The notes: a model not told the origin generated them from the letters alone. 34,217 nucleotides of DNA from a bacterium BMS3Abin06 (GCA_002897895.1 BDSY01000107.1:1-34217); one strand, 5' to 3'; positions 1-7,887 are shown, counted from the stretch's first letter. Translations and numbers: made by a program.

Positions 1-378
1 ACTCTTTCTCCTGAAAAGATTGATAAGTGATTCTTTAACTGAGACATGAAGAATCTCCTCAAGCTCGATAACCGAGTATCCCATCTCTGATTTAGTTACA
101 AATGCCTTTGCCGTTTCCAGCAATGTCCCATAAAATGAGAACCAAACGGATTTACAAGACCACAAGCCGATGTCGTCAAAGTGGATTGTCTTTTGAAGCG
201 CATAATATTTTCCTCTGTGAGAATAACTCGTCCTAAAAGGCAATTCTCTTAACTTTCTATACACTGTCATCCGAACGTCTGTACCCAATACCTTCTTTAA
301 GTCCTCTATCGTAGCGATTTTATATTGTTCAAGATGCCTTTTTACCTTTGTTGTTGAGTAAGTTTGTGCTTTCACCAT
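1..378 (-). CDS. Winged-helix-like hypothetical protein, 3' end off the window
   Basis: An open frame of 126 codons runs from the ATG at 378 off the left edge, so only the N-terminal part is visible. It opens MVKAQTYSTTKVKRHLEQYK and has a helical segment around residues 10-30. A helix-turn-helix/wing-like stretch follows at about 37-62 (TVYRKLRELPF, then a basic turn and KYYAL), and a second helical segment at about 105-125. The start is supported by an AGGAGGTG Shine-Dalgarno at about 389-396 and a sigma70-like promoter at 414-442. I do not recognise the family with certainty. Small winged-helix proteins of this look occur next to transposases and mobile genes, but no partner is visible here. 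A DNA-binding role is inferred from the helix-turn-helix pattern and from the palindrome lying over its own promoter. Confidence 0.6.
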   Translation of the reverse strand, partial: MVKAQTYSTTKVKRHLEQYKIATIEDLKKVLGTDVRMTVYRKLRELPFRTSYSHRGKYYALQKTIHFDDIGLWSCKSVWFSFYGTLLETAKAFVTKSEMGYSVIELEEILHVSVKESLINLFRRKS

Positions 379-421
379 GTTACAATTCCACCTCCTATGC
401 GTTGATAAGTGGAATTGTAAC
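379..421 (-). promoter_or_regulatory. Perfect 13-bp inverted repeat, probable operator
   Basis: The arms GTTACAATTCCAC (379-391) and GTGGAATTGTAAC (409-421) are exact reverse complements separated by 17 bp. Read on the minus strand, the upstream arm contains the -10 hexamer and the downstream arm runs through the Shine-Dalgarno region up to the ATG. The predicted transcription start (about 407) falls after the upstream arm, so the transcript would not contain both arms. That favours a DNA operator over an mRNA hairpin. Autoregulation by the winged-helix protein is inference. Confidence 0.6.
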
Positions 422-442
422 ACGATACGGCTGTTTTGTCTA
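414..442 (-). promoter_or_regulatory. Sigma70-like promoter of the winged-helix gene
   Basis: On the minus strand TAGACA (437-442) is followed after 17 bp by TACAAT (414-419). Hexamers and spacing are close to consensus, and the -10 is embedded in one arm of the palindrome. Confidence 0.45.
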
Positions 443-532
443 CTTCAAAAATACTTCTACTGTCCTTGCCTTTAAAGCATCTCCGGCTTTACAGGCTATA
501 AATATGCTTCTACTCTTCTGTGACAGTTCTTC

Positions 533-835
533 TTAACATTGTAAAGTTATTTTTTCGCGGACCCTAAATCTGGATTTTAATATCTTTATTGTCTTATGCA
601 GACGGGCCTCCAGTTTATTAATGAACTCATATGTTTCAAGAAGCTCACAACCAGTATCGCAAAAAAAGTATTCAATATCTGGAATCCTATCGCGCAAATA
701 TAACGCTAATACAGCACTATCCTTACCACCGGAAAGGCCTAATATGTAACGAACCTTCTTTTGAGGCATCCTTTTTTCTTTTTTTTGCTGTGACGGTTTT
801 AGCAACGGTTTTTTGTTTATGGAATACTTCCTCAA
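533..835 (-). pseudogene. Truncated PAPS-reductase-family protein (N-terminal fragment)
   Basis: The frame codes for 100 residues. The core opens KKVRYILGLSGGKDSAVLAL, with the SGGKDS PP-loop that binds ATP in the PAPS reductase/ATP-PPase superfamily (CysH, DndC and related DNA-modification enzymes). YFFCDTGCELLETYEF follows, the usual second block. Homology seems to stop at about residue 88, after which a foreign-looking tail reaches a stop. Family members are normally several hundred residues, so the catalytic C-terminal part is missing. The start may be TTG at 835 or ATG at 769. It is probably the relic of a DNA-phosphorothioation (Dnd-like) or BREX-type gene. The exact subfamily cannot be decided from this fragment. 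Confidence 0.6.
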
Positions 836-1027
836 TTAGTTCTTACGCAAGCGTGATTTATTAATTAATATAACAGAAACAGGAATCGTAAACGGAGAAT
901 AGGGCGTCGATTGGGAAGGAAGCAATGGGAAGAACAATTGGGGGGGATTTTATTTCGGGGCGCAATCCTTGGGCATGTGGTTCCAACGCAAAGGGCTTCA
1001 TCTGAGGTTTTGTAAAAGCACATGTTT

Positions 1028-4000
1028 TCAGAAAGATGATTCATGGTTTAATACTTCAACTAGAAAAGCGATAACTGAAAAATCATCGGCTTCGCCTGCC
1101 GTGATTTCTATATCGTCATAATCAGGATTCTCTGCCTTAAGCACGATGCGCTCATGTCTCCATCCGCTTTCCTCATCAACGACTTTTGTACTGTGATAAC
1201 GCTTCAGGGTGAAGCTTGCTCCTGTATCAACATCCTCTAACCCAATCTTCTGAGCAAGTACGATTTTGCCAATTCTTGAGCCGAGCACGTTGCGGGTAAA
1301 GAGGCAGTAGCTTCCATCCCCGACTGTTGGTTCCATGGATTTGCCCTGAATCTTGGCTATAAACATTGAGTCATCAAAGCTCTTTCGCTGTGTCAACCCT
1401 TCCATATTAATCCAGGTATCTGGCACTGGAGGAGTTCCAGAATTAAGTAGTTCTCCTGCTGCAATTGAAAGTGGATAATAAGGCAGGGCTGTCCTGAATT
1501 TTTCCTCTGCGGTTGGAAAATCCAGAAAGACAATTTCTGAGTGGTTCGATTGGACATCTGCTTTATCAAGCAGAAATGTGTAATCTTTTTCTGTAATGGG
1601 AATGTCCTGTTTGGCATAGTAATCCGTCAGATCCTGCACCATCTGAGTGCGAATTTTTCTATAGTCGCTTTCAGAAAGCTGGTTGTTAAGGACTGTATCC
1701 ATGGCAATATAATTCAAGTCTTTACAGTGGTAGAAAAACCGCTTTCTATCAAATTTCTCAAATGGGTTTCGCAGGAGACTCTGCTGCATTTTTGCACTAT
1801 CTGATAGATAGTCAGGGCGGTTATAGGGGCTGTTTTTTTTCTCGTTAATGCGGTACTTTGAAAACATATTGCTATAAAATGCCCTATAGAGCTCAAGCAG
1901 CTCAGGCAGTTCTGCCTCTCCGCGGTCATTTCTTACTTTCAGAAAGCTCAGCAGGAAAATGATTTTAAACGAATATGTGTAGTCGCGTTTTTCAATGAAT
2001 TCAATAAAATCGTCCTTCCTAGTTTCCGCTGTTCGCTTCTTCAGACCTTTAAGCATTCTTATATTCTCTAGCCGTCCGGGGTCAAAGAAATGCAGCATAG
2101 CCCTGCCAAACGGATATATCACATCAGGGATAATATCACCTTTTCTAAGCCAGGCATTGACTGTACCAGTTGAAACAAAGAGCTCACGAGCCAGTTGTTC
2201 TTCGTTAAGATAATCCCCATACATCTCCTCATAATTAAATATGTCTACCGGCTCTATCCTTCTTACATCTTCAAATAGTCCGTCAAGTACGGTCAGTTCA
2301 TTTTGCGGGCTTGTGTATTTGGGCTTTACAACATCATCAAAGGGCATGTAGCTGCCGATACCCAATAGTGAGTGAAGTGACAAAGGCTGAAGTTTTGCCC
2401 CATAGTTATCGACTACATCAAGAACATAAAGGGCCTCTTTGTCTTTGTATTTTCGGCTACCTCGTCCAAGCTGCTGGGTATAAAGTACCCGGGAGAAGGT
2501 TGGTCGAGCCATAACAAGAATGCTCGTTTGCGGCGCATCCCACCCCTCAGTCAAGATATCGCAGGCGCATAGAAAACGGACAGATCCATTCAAATAAGAG
2601 ACCATGGCTTTGTCCGATGAGGCTGTATTTCTACCGCTGACTGCCGTGGCTGGAATATCGTGGCCTGTGAGCATACGGGCCATCCTTTCGGCATGATTTA
2701 TGTCAACACAGAAAACCACTCCCTGTTTATGCCTCAAGGGACCGCCGAAATATTTTACAAGCATTTGTGCGATCAGCTCGTCTCGCGATGGCACTAAAAG
2801 GGTTTTCTGCAAATCGCTCTTCACATATTCTTTACCATTAAACCGCACTTCTGACAAGTCAATATTCGACTTAATTCTGTAACACCGAATTGGCGGGATC
2901 AAGCCCCCCTCTATCGCCTCTTCAAGCGTGAGCATAGATTCATACTCGCCAAATGTCTTCTCAAGTCTCTGTTGGTCAAGCCTGTCCGGTGTAGCAGTTA
3001 CACCAACAAGGTGCTTCGGCATAAAATGCTCCAGGATTCTGTGCAAGCCAGCGGCGGCGGCATGATGTGCCTCATCGACCACTATGTAGTCAAATTCAGA
3101 CCTGTCTATTTTAAAATAATGGCGGTGCATATATGCGCTCGTCTGAACGCATACGTCTCTCCCATTTGACCTGAAAATATCCGGCGTACACTGAAGGCGT
3201 CTACCTCTGAGCTTAAGGCGGGCAATAGTCTGTTCACGCAGTTTTCTCGTAGGCACAATTATCAATGCTGAGAACTGGGGAGACTCTTTTTTCAGCCTCA
3301 ATATATCTTCAATAAATATTTCAGTTTTACCGGTACCTGTGGGAAGAACAATCAGGAAGGTTGTCCGCCCTTTCCTCCGCTCCTTTTCAAGGTGGGCAAG
3401 TGAATCCCGCTGGTGACGGTATAAAGTGAACGTATCGACAGGCCGTTCTGTCTTAAATGCAGCCTTTGGCTGAAACCTGTCCGGGTTTCCAAAGAACTGC
3501 CTGAGTTCCTGGATAAATTTTTCATGATCCTGCATCCCCCGCATAGACCAGCGGAACACCTTGAATCCGTCATATGATAAAGAATTCTGCTTATAGAGCT
3601 GAGACCTGTATTTCTCTGGGCCAATCACTGCAGGATGGTGAAAGGATTCACCATTTAGCTCAATCGCAAATTTCTGCTCACCGGAAAACAGGGCATAGTC
3701 AACATATCGACTCATTCCAGCCCTGTCAGAATATCCGAACTCCTTGTGCAGAACATTTAACCTGTTATGTCCAAAGGCATCTACAAAGCAGTCTTCAAAT
3801 ATTGCTTCCGGCTGCGTAGGGTCTATGTCCTGCTCAGTACGGTTTCTCCCGCTCCGCTTTATCTGTTCAGGATCATCCTCATCTGAAAGGAAAAAAGATA
3901 TCTCTCTTTTAAGACCGTAAACGGATGTGTCACCGTCATGAGAAAATCGAAGCACCCGCTCGTATTGGTGAAAGATGCCATTCTGACGGGTTGTATAATC

Positions 4001-4159
4001 AACATAGTGATATCCCTTCAGGCTGCAAATATCTGTATCAATTATTATACAGGTGCTTGTATCAGAGCTTTCAAAGAATAGACCAGTATCTTCAGTAGAG
4101 AGATGCCTGTACCCGAACTCCGGTAATAGAGATAGGATCGCTTCATGGTCATTCATCAC
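1028..4159 (-). CDS. Nuclease-SF2 helicase-HTH-S24 (LexA-like) peptidase fusion protein
   Basis: The protein has 1043 residues. Residues 120-225 resemble a DUF559/Vsr-like PD-(D/E)XK nuclease, with D154 in YVDYALF and E167 in FAIELNGE, then a KYRSQLYKQNSL helix and FKVFRW. Residues 245-600 are a complete superfamily 2 helicase: Walker A PTGTGKT (273-279), DEAHH (362-366), VTATPDR, and motif VI QQLGRGSR (562-569). Residues 652-690 look like a MerR/excisionase-type helix-turn-helix (LARELFVSTGTVNAWLRKGD). Residues 930-1035 are an S24/LexA-type peptidase with S941 in QGKSMEP and K986 in FTLKRY, so the Ser-Lys dyad is intact. The GTG at 4159 (or ATG at 4156) overlaps the stop of the upstream methyltransferase, so the two are translationally coupled. 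A role in DNA restriction or damage-triggered defence is inferred; no family name is claimed. Confidence 0.85.
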   Translation of the reverse strand: MMNDHEAILSLLPEFGYRHLSTEDTGLFFESSDTSTCIIIDTDICSLKGYHYVDYTTRQNGIFHQYERVLRFSHDGDTSVYGLKREISFFLSDEDDPEQIKRSGRNRTEQDIDPTQPEAIFEDCFVDAFGHNRLNVLHKEFGYSDRAGMSRYVDYALFSGEQKFAIELNGESFHHPAVIGPEKYRSQLYKQNSLSYDGFKVFRWSMRGMQDHEKFIQELRQFFGNPDRFQPKAAFKTERPVDTFTLYRHQRDSLAHLEKERRKGRTTFLIVLPTGTGKTEIFIEDILRLKKESPQFSALIIVPTRKLREQTIARLKLRGRRLQCTPDIFRSNGRDVCVQTSAYMHRHYFKIDRSEFDYIVVDEAHHAAAAGLHRILEHFMPKHLVGVTATPDRLDQQRLEKTFGEYESMLTLEEAIEGGLIPPIRCYRIKSNIDLSEVRFNGKEYVKSDLQKTLLVPSRDELIAQMLVKYFGGPLRHKQGVVFCVDINHAERMARMLTGHDIPATAVSGRNTASSDKAMVSYLNGSVRFLCACDILTEGWDAPQTSILVMARPTFSRVLYTQQLGRGSRKYKDKEALYVLDVVDNYGAKLQPLSLHSLLGIGSYMPFDDVVKPKYTSPQNELTVLDGLFEDVRRIEPVDIFNYEEMYGDYLNEEQLARELFVSTGTVNAWLRKGDIIPDVIYPFGRAMLHFFDPGRLENIRMLKGLKKRTAETRKDDFIEFIEKRDYTYSFKIIFLLSFLKVRNDRGEAELPELLELYRAFYSNMFSKYRINEKKNSPYNRPDYLSDSAKMQQSLLRNPFEKFDRKRFFYHCKDLNYIAMDTVLNNQLSESDYRKIRTQMVQDLTDYYAKQDIPITEKDYTFLLDKADVQSNHSEIVFLDFPTAEEKFRTALPYYPLSIAAGELLNSGTPPVPDTWINMEGLTQRKSFDDSMFIAKIQGKSMEPTVGDGSYCLFTRNVLGSRIGKIVLAQKIGLEDVDTGASFTLKRYHSTKVVDEESGWRHERIVLKAENPDYDDIEITAGEADDFSVIAFLVEVLNHESSF

Positions 4160-4746
4160 GAGGGTGCAGTCCAGTCATATTTAACTACATAGCCAAGCCA
4201 TATATCATTGCGCTTTATTTTGGAAACCTGCCTTGAAAAATCCACAATGCTTAGTTGTAAGCATTGGAATATTTCTTCAAGCTCATTCTCCTGCCAAAGA
4301 GCAAATATACGGCCATCACTTCCTTCCTTAAAACCTTGTCCCTCTTTGAGTGTCATCAAGATATGACCTGGCCTGCCCACTGCACGCAAGCAAGACTTAA
4401 TGACAGACTCCAGTCTATCGTGGCCTACATGTACCAGAGAGCCAACAGCTACGATGGCATCCACATCCAGTGATGAAAAGTCAAAAGTCTTAAAGTCTGC
4501 CTCGATCACATTACACCCGGAATTCTCTCTTGCCATGCGGGCTAATTCTGAGGCACGCTCAAGGCCCTGAACATCAAAGCCTTTTTTTGACAGCCATATC
4601 AGGTCACGGCCTGACGCACAGCCTATATCGAGAATCTTACTCTTGGGGGCAAGTTGTTTGACAAGGGGAGACAAGATAGAGTTGGGATCAAGCTGAAAGG
4701 TTTTATCATGATAGTCCTTTGCGTGTTTTTGATAATAGTCTTTCAT
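4156..4746 (-). CDS. Class I SAM-dependent methyltransferase
   Basis: The protein has 196 residues and a Rossmann-type methyltransferase fold. Motif I ILDIGCASGRD is at about residues 38-48, the acidic end of strand 2 is in VQGLERA, motif II is around VIEADFKTFDF, and DAIVAVGSLVHV forms the strand 4 region. The sequence resembles small-molecule or TehB/UbiE-like methyltransferases. No DPPY/NPPY motif of N6-adenine or N4-cytosine DNA methyltransferases is visible, and no PCQ motif of C5 enzymes, so DNA as substrate is unproven. The stop overlaps the start of the helicase fusion, and the start lies 12 bp after the DUF4007 fragment. The Shine-Dalgarno is weak, suggesting coupling to upstream translation. 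The tight operon implies a joint role with the helicase protein. Confidence 0.85.
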   Translation of the reverse strand: MKDYYQKHAKDYHDKTFQLDPNSILSPLVKQLAPKSKILDIGCASGRDLIWLSKKGFDVQGLERASELARMARENSGCNVIEADFKTFDFSSLDVDAIVAVGSLVHVGHDRLESVIKSCLRAVGRPGHILMTLKEGQGFKEGSDGRIFALWQENELEEIFQCLQLSIVDFSRQVSKIKRNDIWLGYVVKYDWTAPS

Positions 4747-4758
4747 TACAACAGGGGC

Positions 4759-5034
4759 TTATTTTGCTTTAAATATAGATGGAACGTGTTTGCTGCCTCT
4801 ATTCCCCTGGAGCCTGACTTCTTCTAATGTTTTAAACGCAGTACTCCAGTATCGTATAGCTTTAACCATATTCTTCCCAACACCTAAAGTAACCGGGGCA
4901 TCATCTCTTGAAAAAACCATTTCATCTTCAGATGCTTTGTCAAAGCCTTTTTTGAGCCAGCCATAACGAGGGTGGAATGTTTCGTGTCTTGCGAATATTG
5001 GTGTGATATTTGTCGTTGTTAAGGATGGAGCCAT
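4759..5034 (-). pseudogene. DUF4007-like protein, truncated
   Basis: The frame codes for 91 residues. The block FARHETFHPRYGWLKKGF (about 14-31) and LGVGKNMVKAIRYW (about 51-64) match my recollection of the N-terminus of DUF4007, a family found in DNA-phosphorothioation and related modification loci beside PAPS-reductase proteins. Family members are about 280-300 residues. Here the similarity ends near residue 72 (FKTLEE) and a basic tail leads to a stop, so about two thirds is missing. It lies between the 105-residue gene and the methyltransferase, all on the same strand with short gaps. It may be a relic, or a retained small domain protein; the first is more likely because a PAPS-reductase fragment lies at the other end of the operon. 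Confidence 0.55.
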
Positions 5035-5071
5035 ATTAAACTAATCCCTGAAAATAATTATAAACAACAGA

Positions 5072-5389
5072 TTAAATTGTATTAGCAAATTCAAAAGATT
5101 CTTGCGGTACTCTATCACGCTCAGGCGAAAAATGAACCTGGTATTTTTCAACTCCGCACACTCTAAGTAAATTGCTCAAACTATCTAATGATGCCCACTC
5201 TCTTGGGCCTCCCCTCGCTGCTTCAAGCAGAGATGATTGGCTGTCCCCATAATAAAACTTAATTATCCATACAGTTGTTGAGCCTGCTATTTTTTGCGCC
5301 GGCTTCCCTTTATTGGGTAATGTTTCTATTACATGGATGTCTGTAATTAAGTTTTGTTGAAGTAACTCTTTGAAAACACTTTCTACCAT
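5072..5389 (-). CDS. Hypothetical protein with ARGGPREWASLD motif
   Basis: This 105-residue protein is the first gene of the leftward cluster that includes the DUF4007 fragment, the methyltransferase and the helicase fusion. The visible block is LLEAARGGPREWASLDSLSN (about residues 60-79), followed by a helix and VEKYQVHFSP. Similar GGPREW-SLD blocks occur in small plasmid-borne and mobile-element proteins, as far as I recall, but no function can be assigned. There are no membrane segments. A weak promoter lies at 5426-5453 and the Shine-Dalgarno is poor. It could be a regulatory partner of the operon or an older passenger. Confidence 0.6.
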   Translation of the reverse strand: MVESVFKELLQQNLITDIHVIETLPNKGKPAQKIAGSTTVWIIKFYYGDSQSSLLEAARGGPREWASLDSLSNLLRVCGVEKYQVHFSPERDRVPQESFEFANTI

Positions 5390-5425
5390 GTCGCTCTACG
5401 ACTTTATTAATGTCGTTTTATACAC

Positions 5426-5453
5426 TATATACCGACAATGATAAAATATGCAA
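5426..5453 (-). promoter_or_regulatory. Candidate promoter of the methyltransferase-helicase cluster
   Basis: On the minus strand TTGCAT (5448-5453) is followed after 16 bp by TATATA (5426-5431), 37 bp upstream of the ATG at 5389. A short inverted repeat (ACGAC/GTCGT) lies in the presumed leader at about 5397-5416. Confidence 0.35.
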
Positions 5454-5469
5454 GAAGGAAAACAAACAA

Positions 5470-5525
5470 ATATTTATCATTATTAATTAAATGGTTACTT
5501 AGTTTAAACTAAACGAATAAGCTTT
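5470..5525. repeat. 56-bp direct repeat, copy 1
   Basis: The segment starts ATATTTATCATTATTAATTA and ends ACGAATAAGCTTT. It recurs beside bioF (8955-8974 plus 9115-9156), with one mismatch near the middle and a MITE inserted. It includes the 14-bp perfect palindrome TTAGTTTAAACTAA. The two copies bound the ATPase/IS islet and could be attachment-site-like repeats. Confidence 0.65.
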
Positions 5526-6069
5526 CAATACTTAATAATCAAACGTCGTCTTACTCCTCTCAATCCCCACATCAATATCATAAATATCCAAAAAGATCCT
5601 TCAATAAGCTCTAATACTCGGAAGCTTGCCTGCCCAGATGATTCCTCGTATAGCCCAGACATGGGCAATTAATCCCAGCCTGTTCAGCAGTTTACCCCGA
5701 AAACATATTATGTTGTTCCGTGGGCGGTCTACGTTCTTCAGGATAATCTGTAAGTCGATAGGAAAGAATGTTGCAACAATGTCAGGGCAAGCCTTGTCTC
5801 TGAAGCAGGAAGCCTCATTGCTTTAGCAAGAACCAACATCATGTCCCGGATGTGTATGACAAATATTGTAGTTTATTCTTTTTTTCTCCATGCCTTTTTT
5901 GCTTTTATTTGACACCGCCCAGTAGCGATCTCAACCTGCTTATAATTATCAATACGAAAGTAAAAGGCATAAAGCGATATGATATGGTTAGCGAACTCTT
6001 AGAACCAAAAAAATACCAATGGATATTATCGTAAAAACTCCAGAAGAGCTTGAAGATAGATTATTCACC

Positions 6070-7479
6070 TCAAATCATCCAGTACGGCAACAGATAAATC
6101 CGGGTTTTCTCTTCTTCCAATATATCGGCATCCTCAAATCTTCCAACAAGCACTCCTACTTTTTCTTTCTCCTTTGCAAGAAAACTTCTGATACCTTTCA
6201 GATGTTTTGTCTGTATCTTTTTGTCGCTTTTTATTTCTATCGGCAGGAGCCTCTCCGGTGTGTATACAACGATATCAACTTCTTCTTTTGTCCTGGTCCG
6301 CCAGTAGTGAAGTCTTGCTTCATGCTCCATGAAAGGCATAATCGTATTCAATTTCTCTACAATTGCATTTTCGAAAATGATGCCATATTGCCCGAGTTTT
6401 TCTATCTGAGATATATTGTTTAAACCAAGCAGGCTGTTTCTCATGCCGAGGTCTGTAAAATATATCTTCGGGGTCTTGAGGATTTTGCTTCTGACATTTC
6501 TTGAATATGTTGTCAGGGTTTTAATAATAAATGTCTTCTCAAGGAGCATGACATATCTCTTTACCGTGTCCACTGTTACTTCAAGCTGTGAAGCTATGTT
6601 TGAATAATTAAGGATATCCCCTGTTCTTGATGCCAGGAGCTCCATGACCTTCTGATAGATCCAAAGCTTGTCCTCCTTTACGAGGTTTCTGATATCCTGC
6701 TCAAGATATGTATCCCTGTAGCTTTTGAGGAGTATCTGTTTTCTTTCTGTATCCTTACTGAGAGCAACTGCCGGCAATCTTCCAAAGACAATATATTCTT
6801 CAAAGAATTTCTGAATCCTTTGTTTGCAGGACATTATTCCGGCCTGATATTTTTTTAAAGCCCTTTTGTCAGGGGTTGTTTCCCCGAAAATAAATCGCCA
6901 TATATTTTTTTTATCGGGCGGAGCAAATCCGTATCCCCTGAATGTTTCAACCTCTGAAAAAGGAAAAACGGACAGGGACAAGACCCTGCCGGCGAGGCTT
7001 TCTTTTATCTGAACCTTTAGTTCAAGAGAAGATGATCCGGTAAGGATCCATTTGACCGGGAATCTCAGGTCGTACAAAGACTTTATGTATTCTATAAAAC
7101 CGGGAAGTTTTTGAACCTCATCAATAAAGACATATATAAGTGTTTTCTGCTGTTGAATCTCTTCACCGAGGTATCTTTCCACGATCTTCAGGAAGCTGTC
7201 AAAAGATGCGGAGAGTTCCTGTCTGAGAGAAAGGTCATCAAAGCTAAAGTAGAAAATCCTCTCCGGCTGGATACCCTGTTCAAGCAGGTCGTGAATAAGC
7301 TGAAATGCAAGAGTGCTTTTCCCTGTTTGTCTTAATCCAAGGAGTGTGAGTATCTCCTTTTCCCTGATGAACTTTACGGCTCTGTCATGGATATCACGGT
7401 TTACAATGTCAGGGGGTAAAGCAAAAGCGCCGCCTCTCCAGGCATTGTAGCTATAGAAAAGTCTTTCATCCAAAACCAT
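6070..7479 (-). CDS. AAA family ATPase with DUF4143 domain
   Basis: The protein has 469 residues. Residues 40-165 form an AAA_14-type ATPase with Walker A GLRQTGKST (48-56), Walker B IYVFIDE (D120, E121) and the sensor-like WILTGSSSLELK. A winged-helix-like segment (about 290-330, YSNIASQLEVTVDTVKRYV) precedes a C-terminal DUF4143 region with the PD-(D/E)XK-like signature VDIVVYT...LLPIEIKS (about 410-430). The length is normal for this very widespread, poorly understood family. A Shine-Dalgarno (AGAGAGGTG) lies just before the ATG at 7479. It stands alone inside the islet bounded by the direct repeats. Its biochemical role is not known; it is not evidence of defence by itself. Confidence 0.88.
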   Translation of the reverse strand: MVLDERLFYSYNAWRGGAFALPPDIVNRDIHDRAVKFIREKEILTLLGLRQTGKSTLAFQLIHDLLEQGIQPERIFYFSFDDLSLRQELSASFDSFLKIVERYLGEEIQQQKTLIYVFIDEVQKLPGFIEYIKSLYDLRFPVKWILTGSSSLELKVQIKESLAGRVLSLSVFPFSEVETFRGYGFAPPDKKNIWRFIFGETTPDKRALKKYQAGIMSCKQRIQKFFEEYIVFGRLPAVALSKDTERKQILLKSYRDTYLEQDIRNLVKEDKLWIYQKVMELLASRTGDILNYSNIASQLEVTVDTVKRYVMLLEKTFIIKTLTTYSRNVRSKILKTPKIYFTDLGMRNSLLGLNNISQIEKLGQYGIIFENAIVEKLNTIMPFMEHEARLHYWRTRTKEEVDIVVYTPERLLPIEIKSDKKIQTKHLKGIRSFLAKEKEKVGVLVGRFEDADILEEEKTRIYLLPYWMI

Positions 7480-7527
7480 ACACCTCTCTAAATATTCTCA
7501 AGATAATTTCGAGTATACTACAATAAT

Positions 7528-7653
7528 TTATTCAAAGCAAGCTTGTAGTATGCTCAGATTCCGGAAGGCTTCCACAACTTTCGGTTTGTCATATTTTGCG
7601 GTCATTTCTGATTTGGTATGCCCATATAAGAATGGATATATTGGCAGGTAGAA
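7528..7653 (-). pseudogene. Relic of a tyrosine recombinase C-terminus
   Basis: The minus-strand frame reads FLYGHTKSEMTAKYDKPKVV and stops 16 codons later at 7528. The G-H-T-x(4)-M-T-x(2)-Y spacing is the C-terminal signature of phage-type integrases, where His is part of the active site and Tyr is the nucleophile. A stop (TGA at 7654-7656) directly precedes the segment, so only the last 41 codons survive. It lies inside the islet flanked by the direct repeats, consistent with a lost integrase. Confidence 0.35.
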
Positions 7654-7674
7654 TCATCTAAAACTCGAAGATAA

Positions 7675-7887
7675 TTAATGCACCCCATTAATGCTATCAA
7701 ATTGTTTTTCTACAAATTGTTGTCTTCCCTTGCGTATCAAAGATATTTCGGACTCTGTTTCAGCAGTTAAGACGTATGTTGCCGGCATGACATTTGAAGA
7801 CTTTACAAGAGGCAACAAGTTGATATCTATTTTCTCCACAATATACAATGGCTCCGGCTCCTCCCATGTTGTATTTGCCTTGTACAA
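7675..7887 (-). CDS. Doubtful small hypothetical protein
   Basis: A 70-codon frame with a TTG start directly after an in-frame stop, lying between the recombinase relic and the IS. It has no recognisable motif, no clear Shine-Dalgarno and no membrane segment. It may be part of a decayed gene interrupted by the IS insertion, or chance. Confidence 0.18.
   Translation of the reverse strand: MYKANTTWEEPEPLYIVEKIDINLLPLVKSSNVMPATYVLTAETESEISLIRKGRQQFVEKQFDSINGVH

Larger units (their letters stand above)
5390..6069. other. 680-bp AT-rich stretch without a confident gene
   Basis: The region contains the promoter above and copy 1 of the 56-bp direct repeat. Beyond that lie short open frames on both strands with no recognisable motif. 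On the minus strand, about 5530-5700 reads as a weakly coding-like frame with one internal stop (ending IDVGIERSKTTFDY), possibly a decayed gene of unknown identity. A plus-strand frame at 5626-5826 overlaps it and has no support. Confidence 0.4.

Noticed and set aside
379-421. Reading the 13-bp inverted repeat as a riboswitch or RNA thermometer over the Shine-Dalgarno
   Set aside because: The promoter -10 lies in one arm, so the transcript should start between the arms and cannot form the hairpin.
4156-4746. Calling the methyltransferase a DNA methylase of a classical restriction-modification pair
   Set aside because: No DPPY/NPPY or PCQ catalytic motif is visible and the sequence looks closer to small-molecule methyltransferases.
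5626-5826. 66-codon plus-strand frame in the gap before the ATPase
   Set aside because: No motif, no Shine-Dalgarno, and it overlaps an equally weak minus-strand frame; no basis to choose.
6019-6423. 134-codon plus-strand frame opposite the ATPase 3' end
   Set aside because: It overlaps the DUF4143 region in antisense; phenylalanine/tyrosine-rich sequence typical of a shadow frame.
6070-7479. AAA/DUF4143 ATPase as a defence gene
   Set aside because: The family is very widespread and found in many contexts; presence in an accessory islet alone is not evidence.
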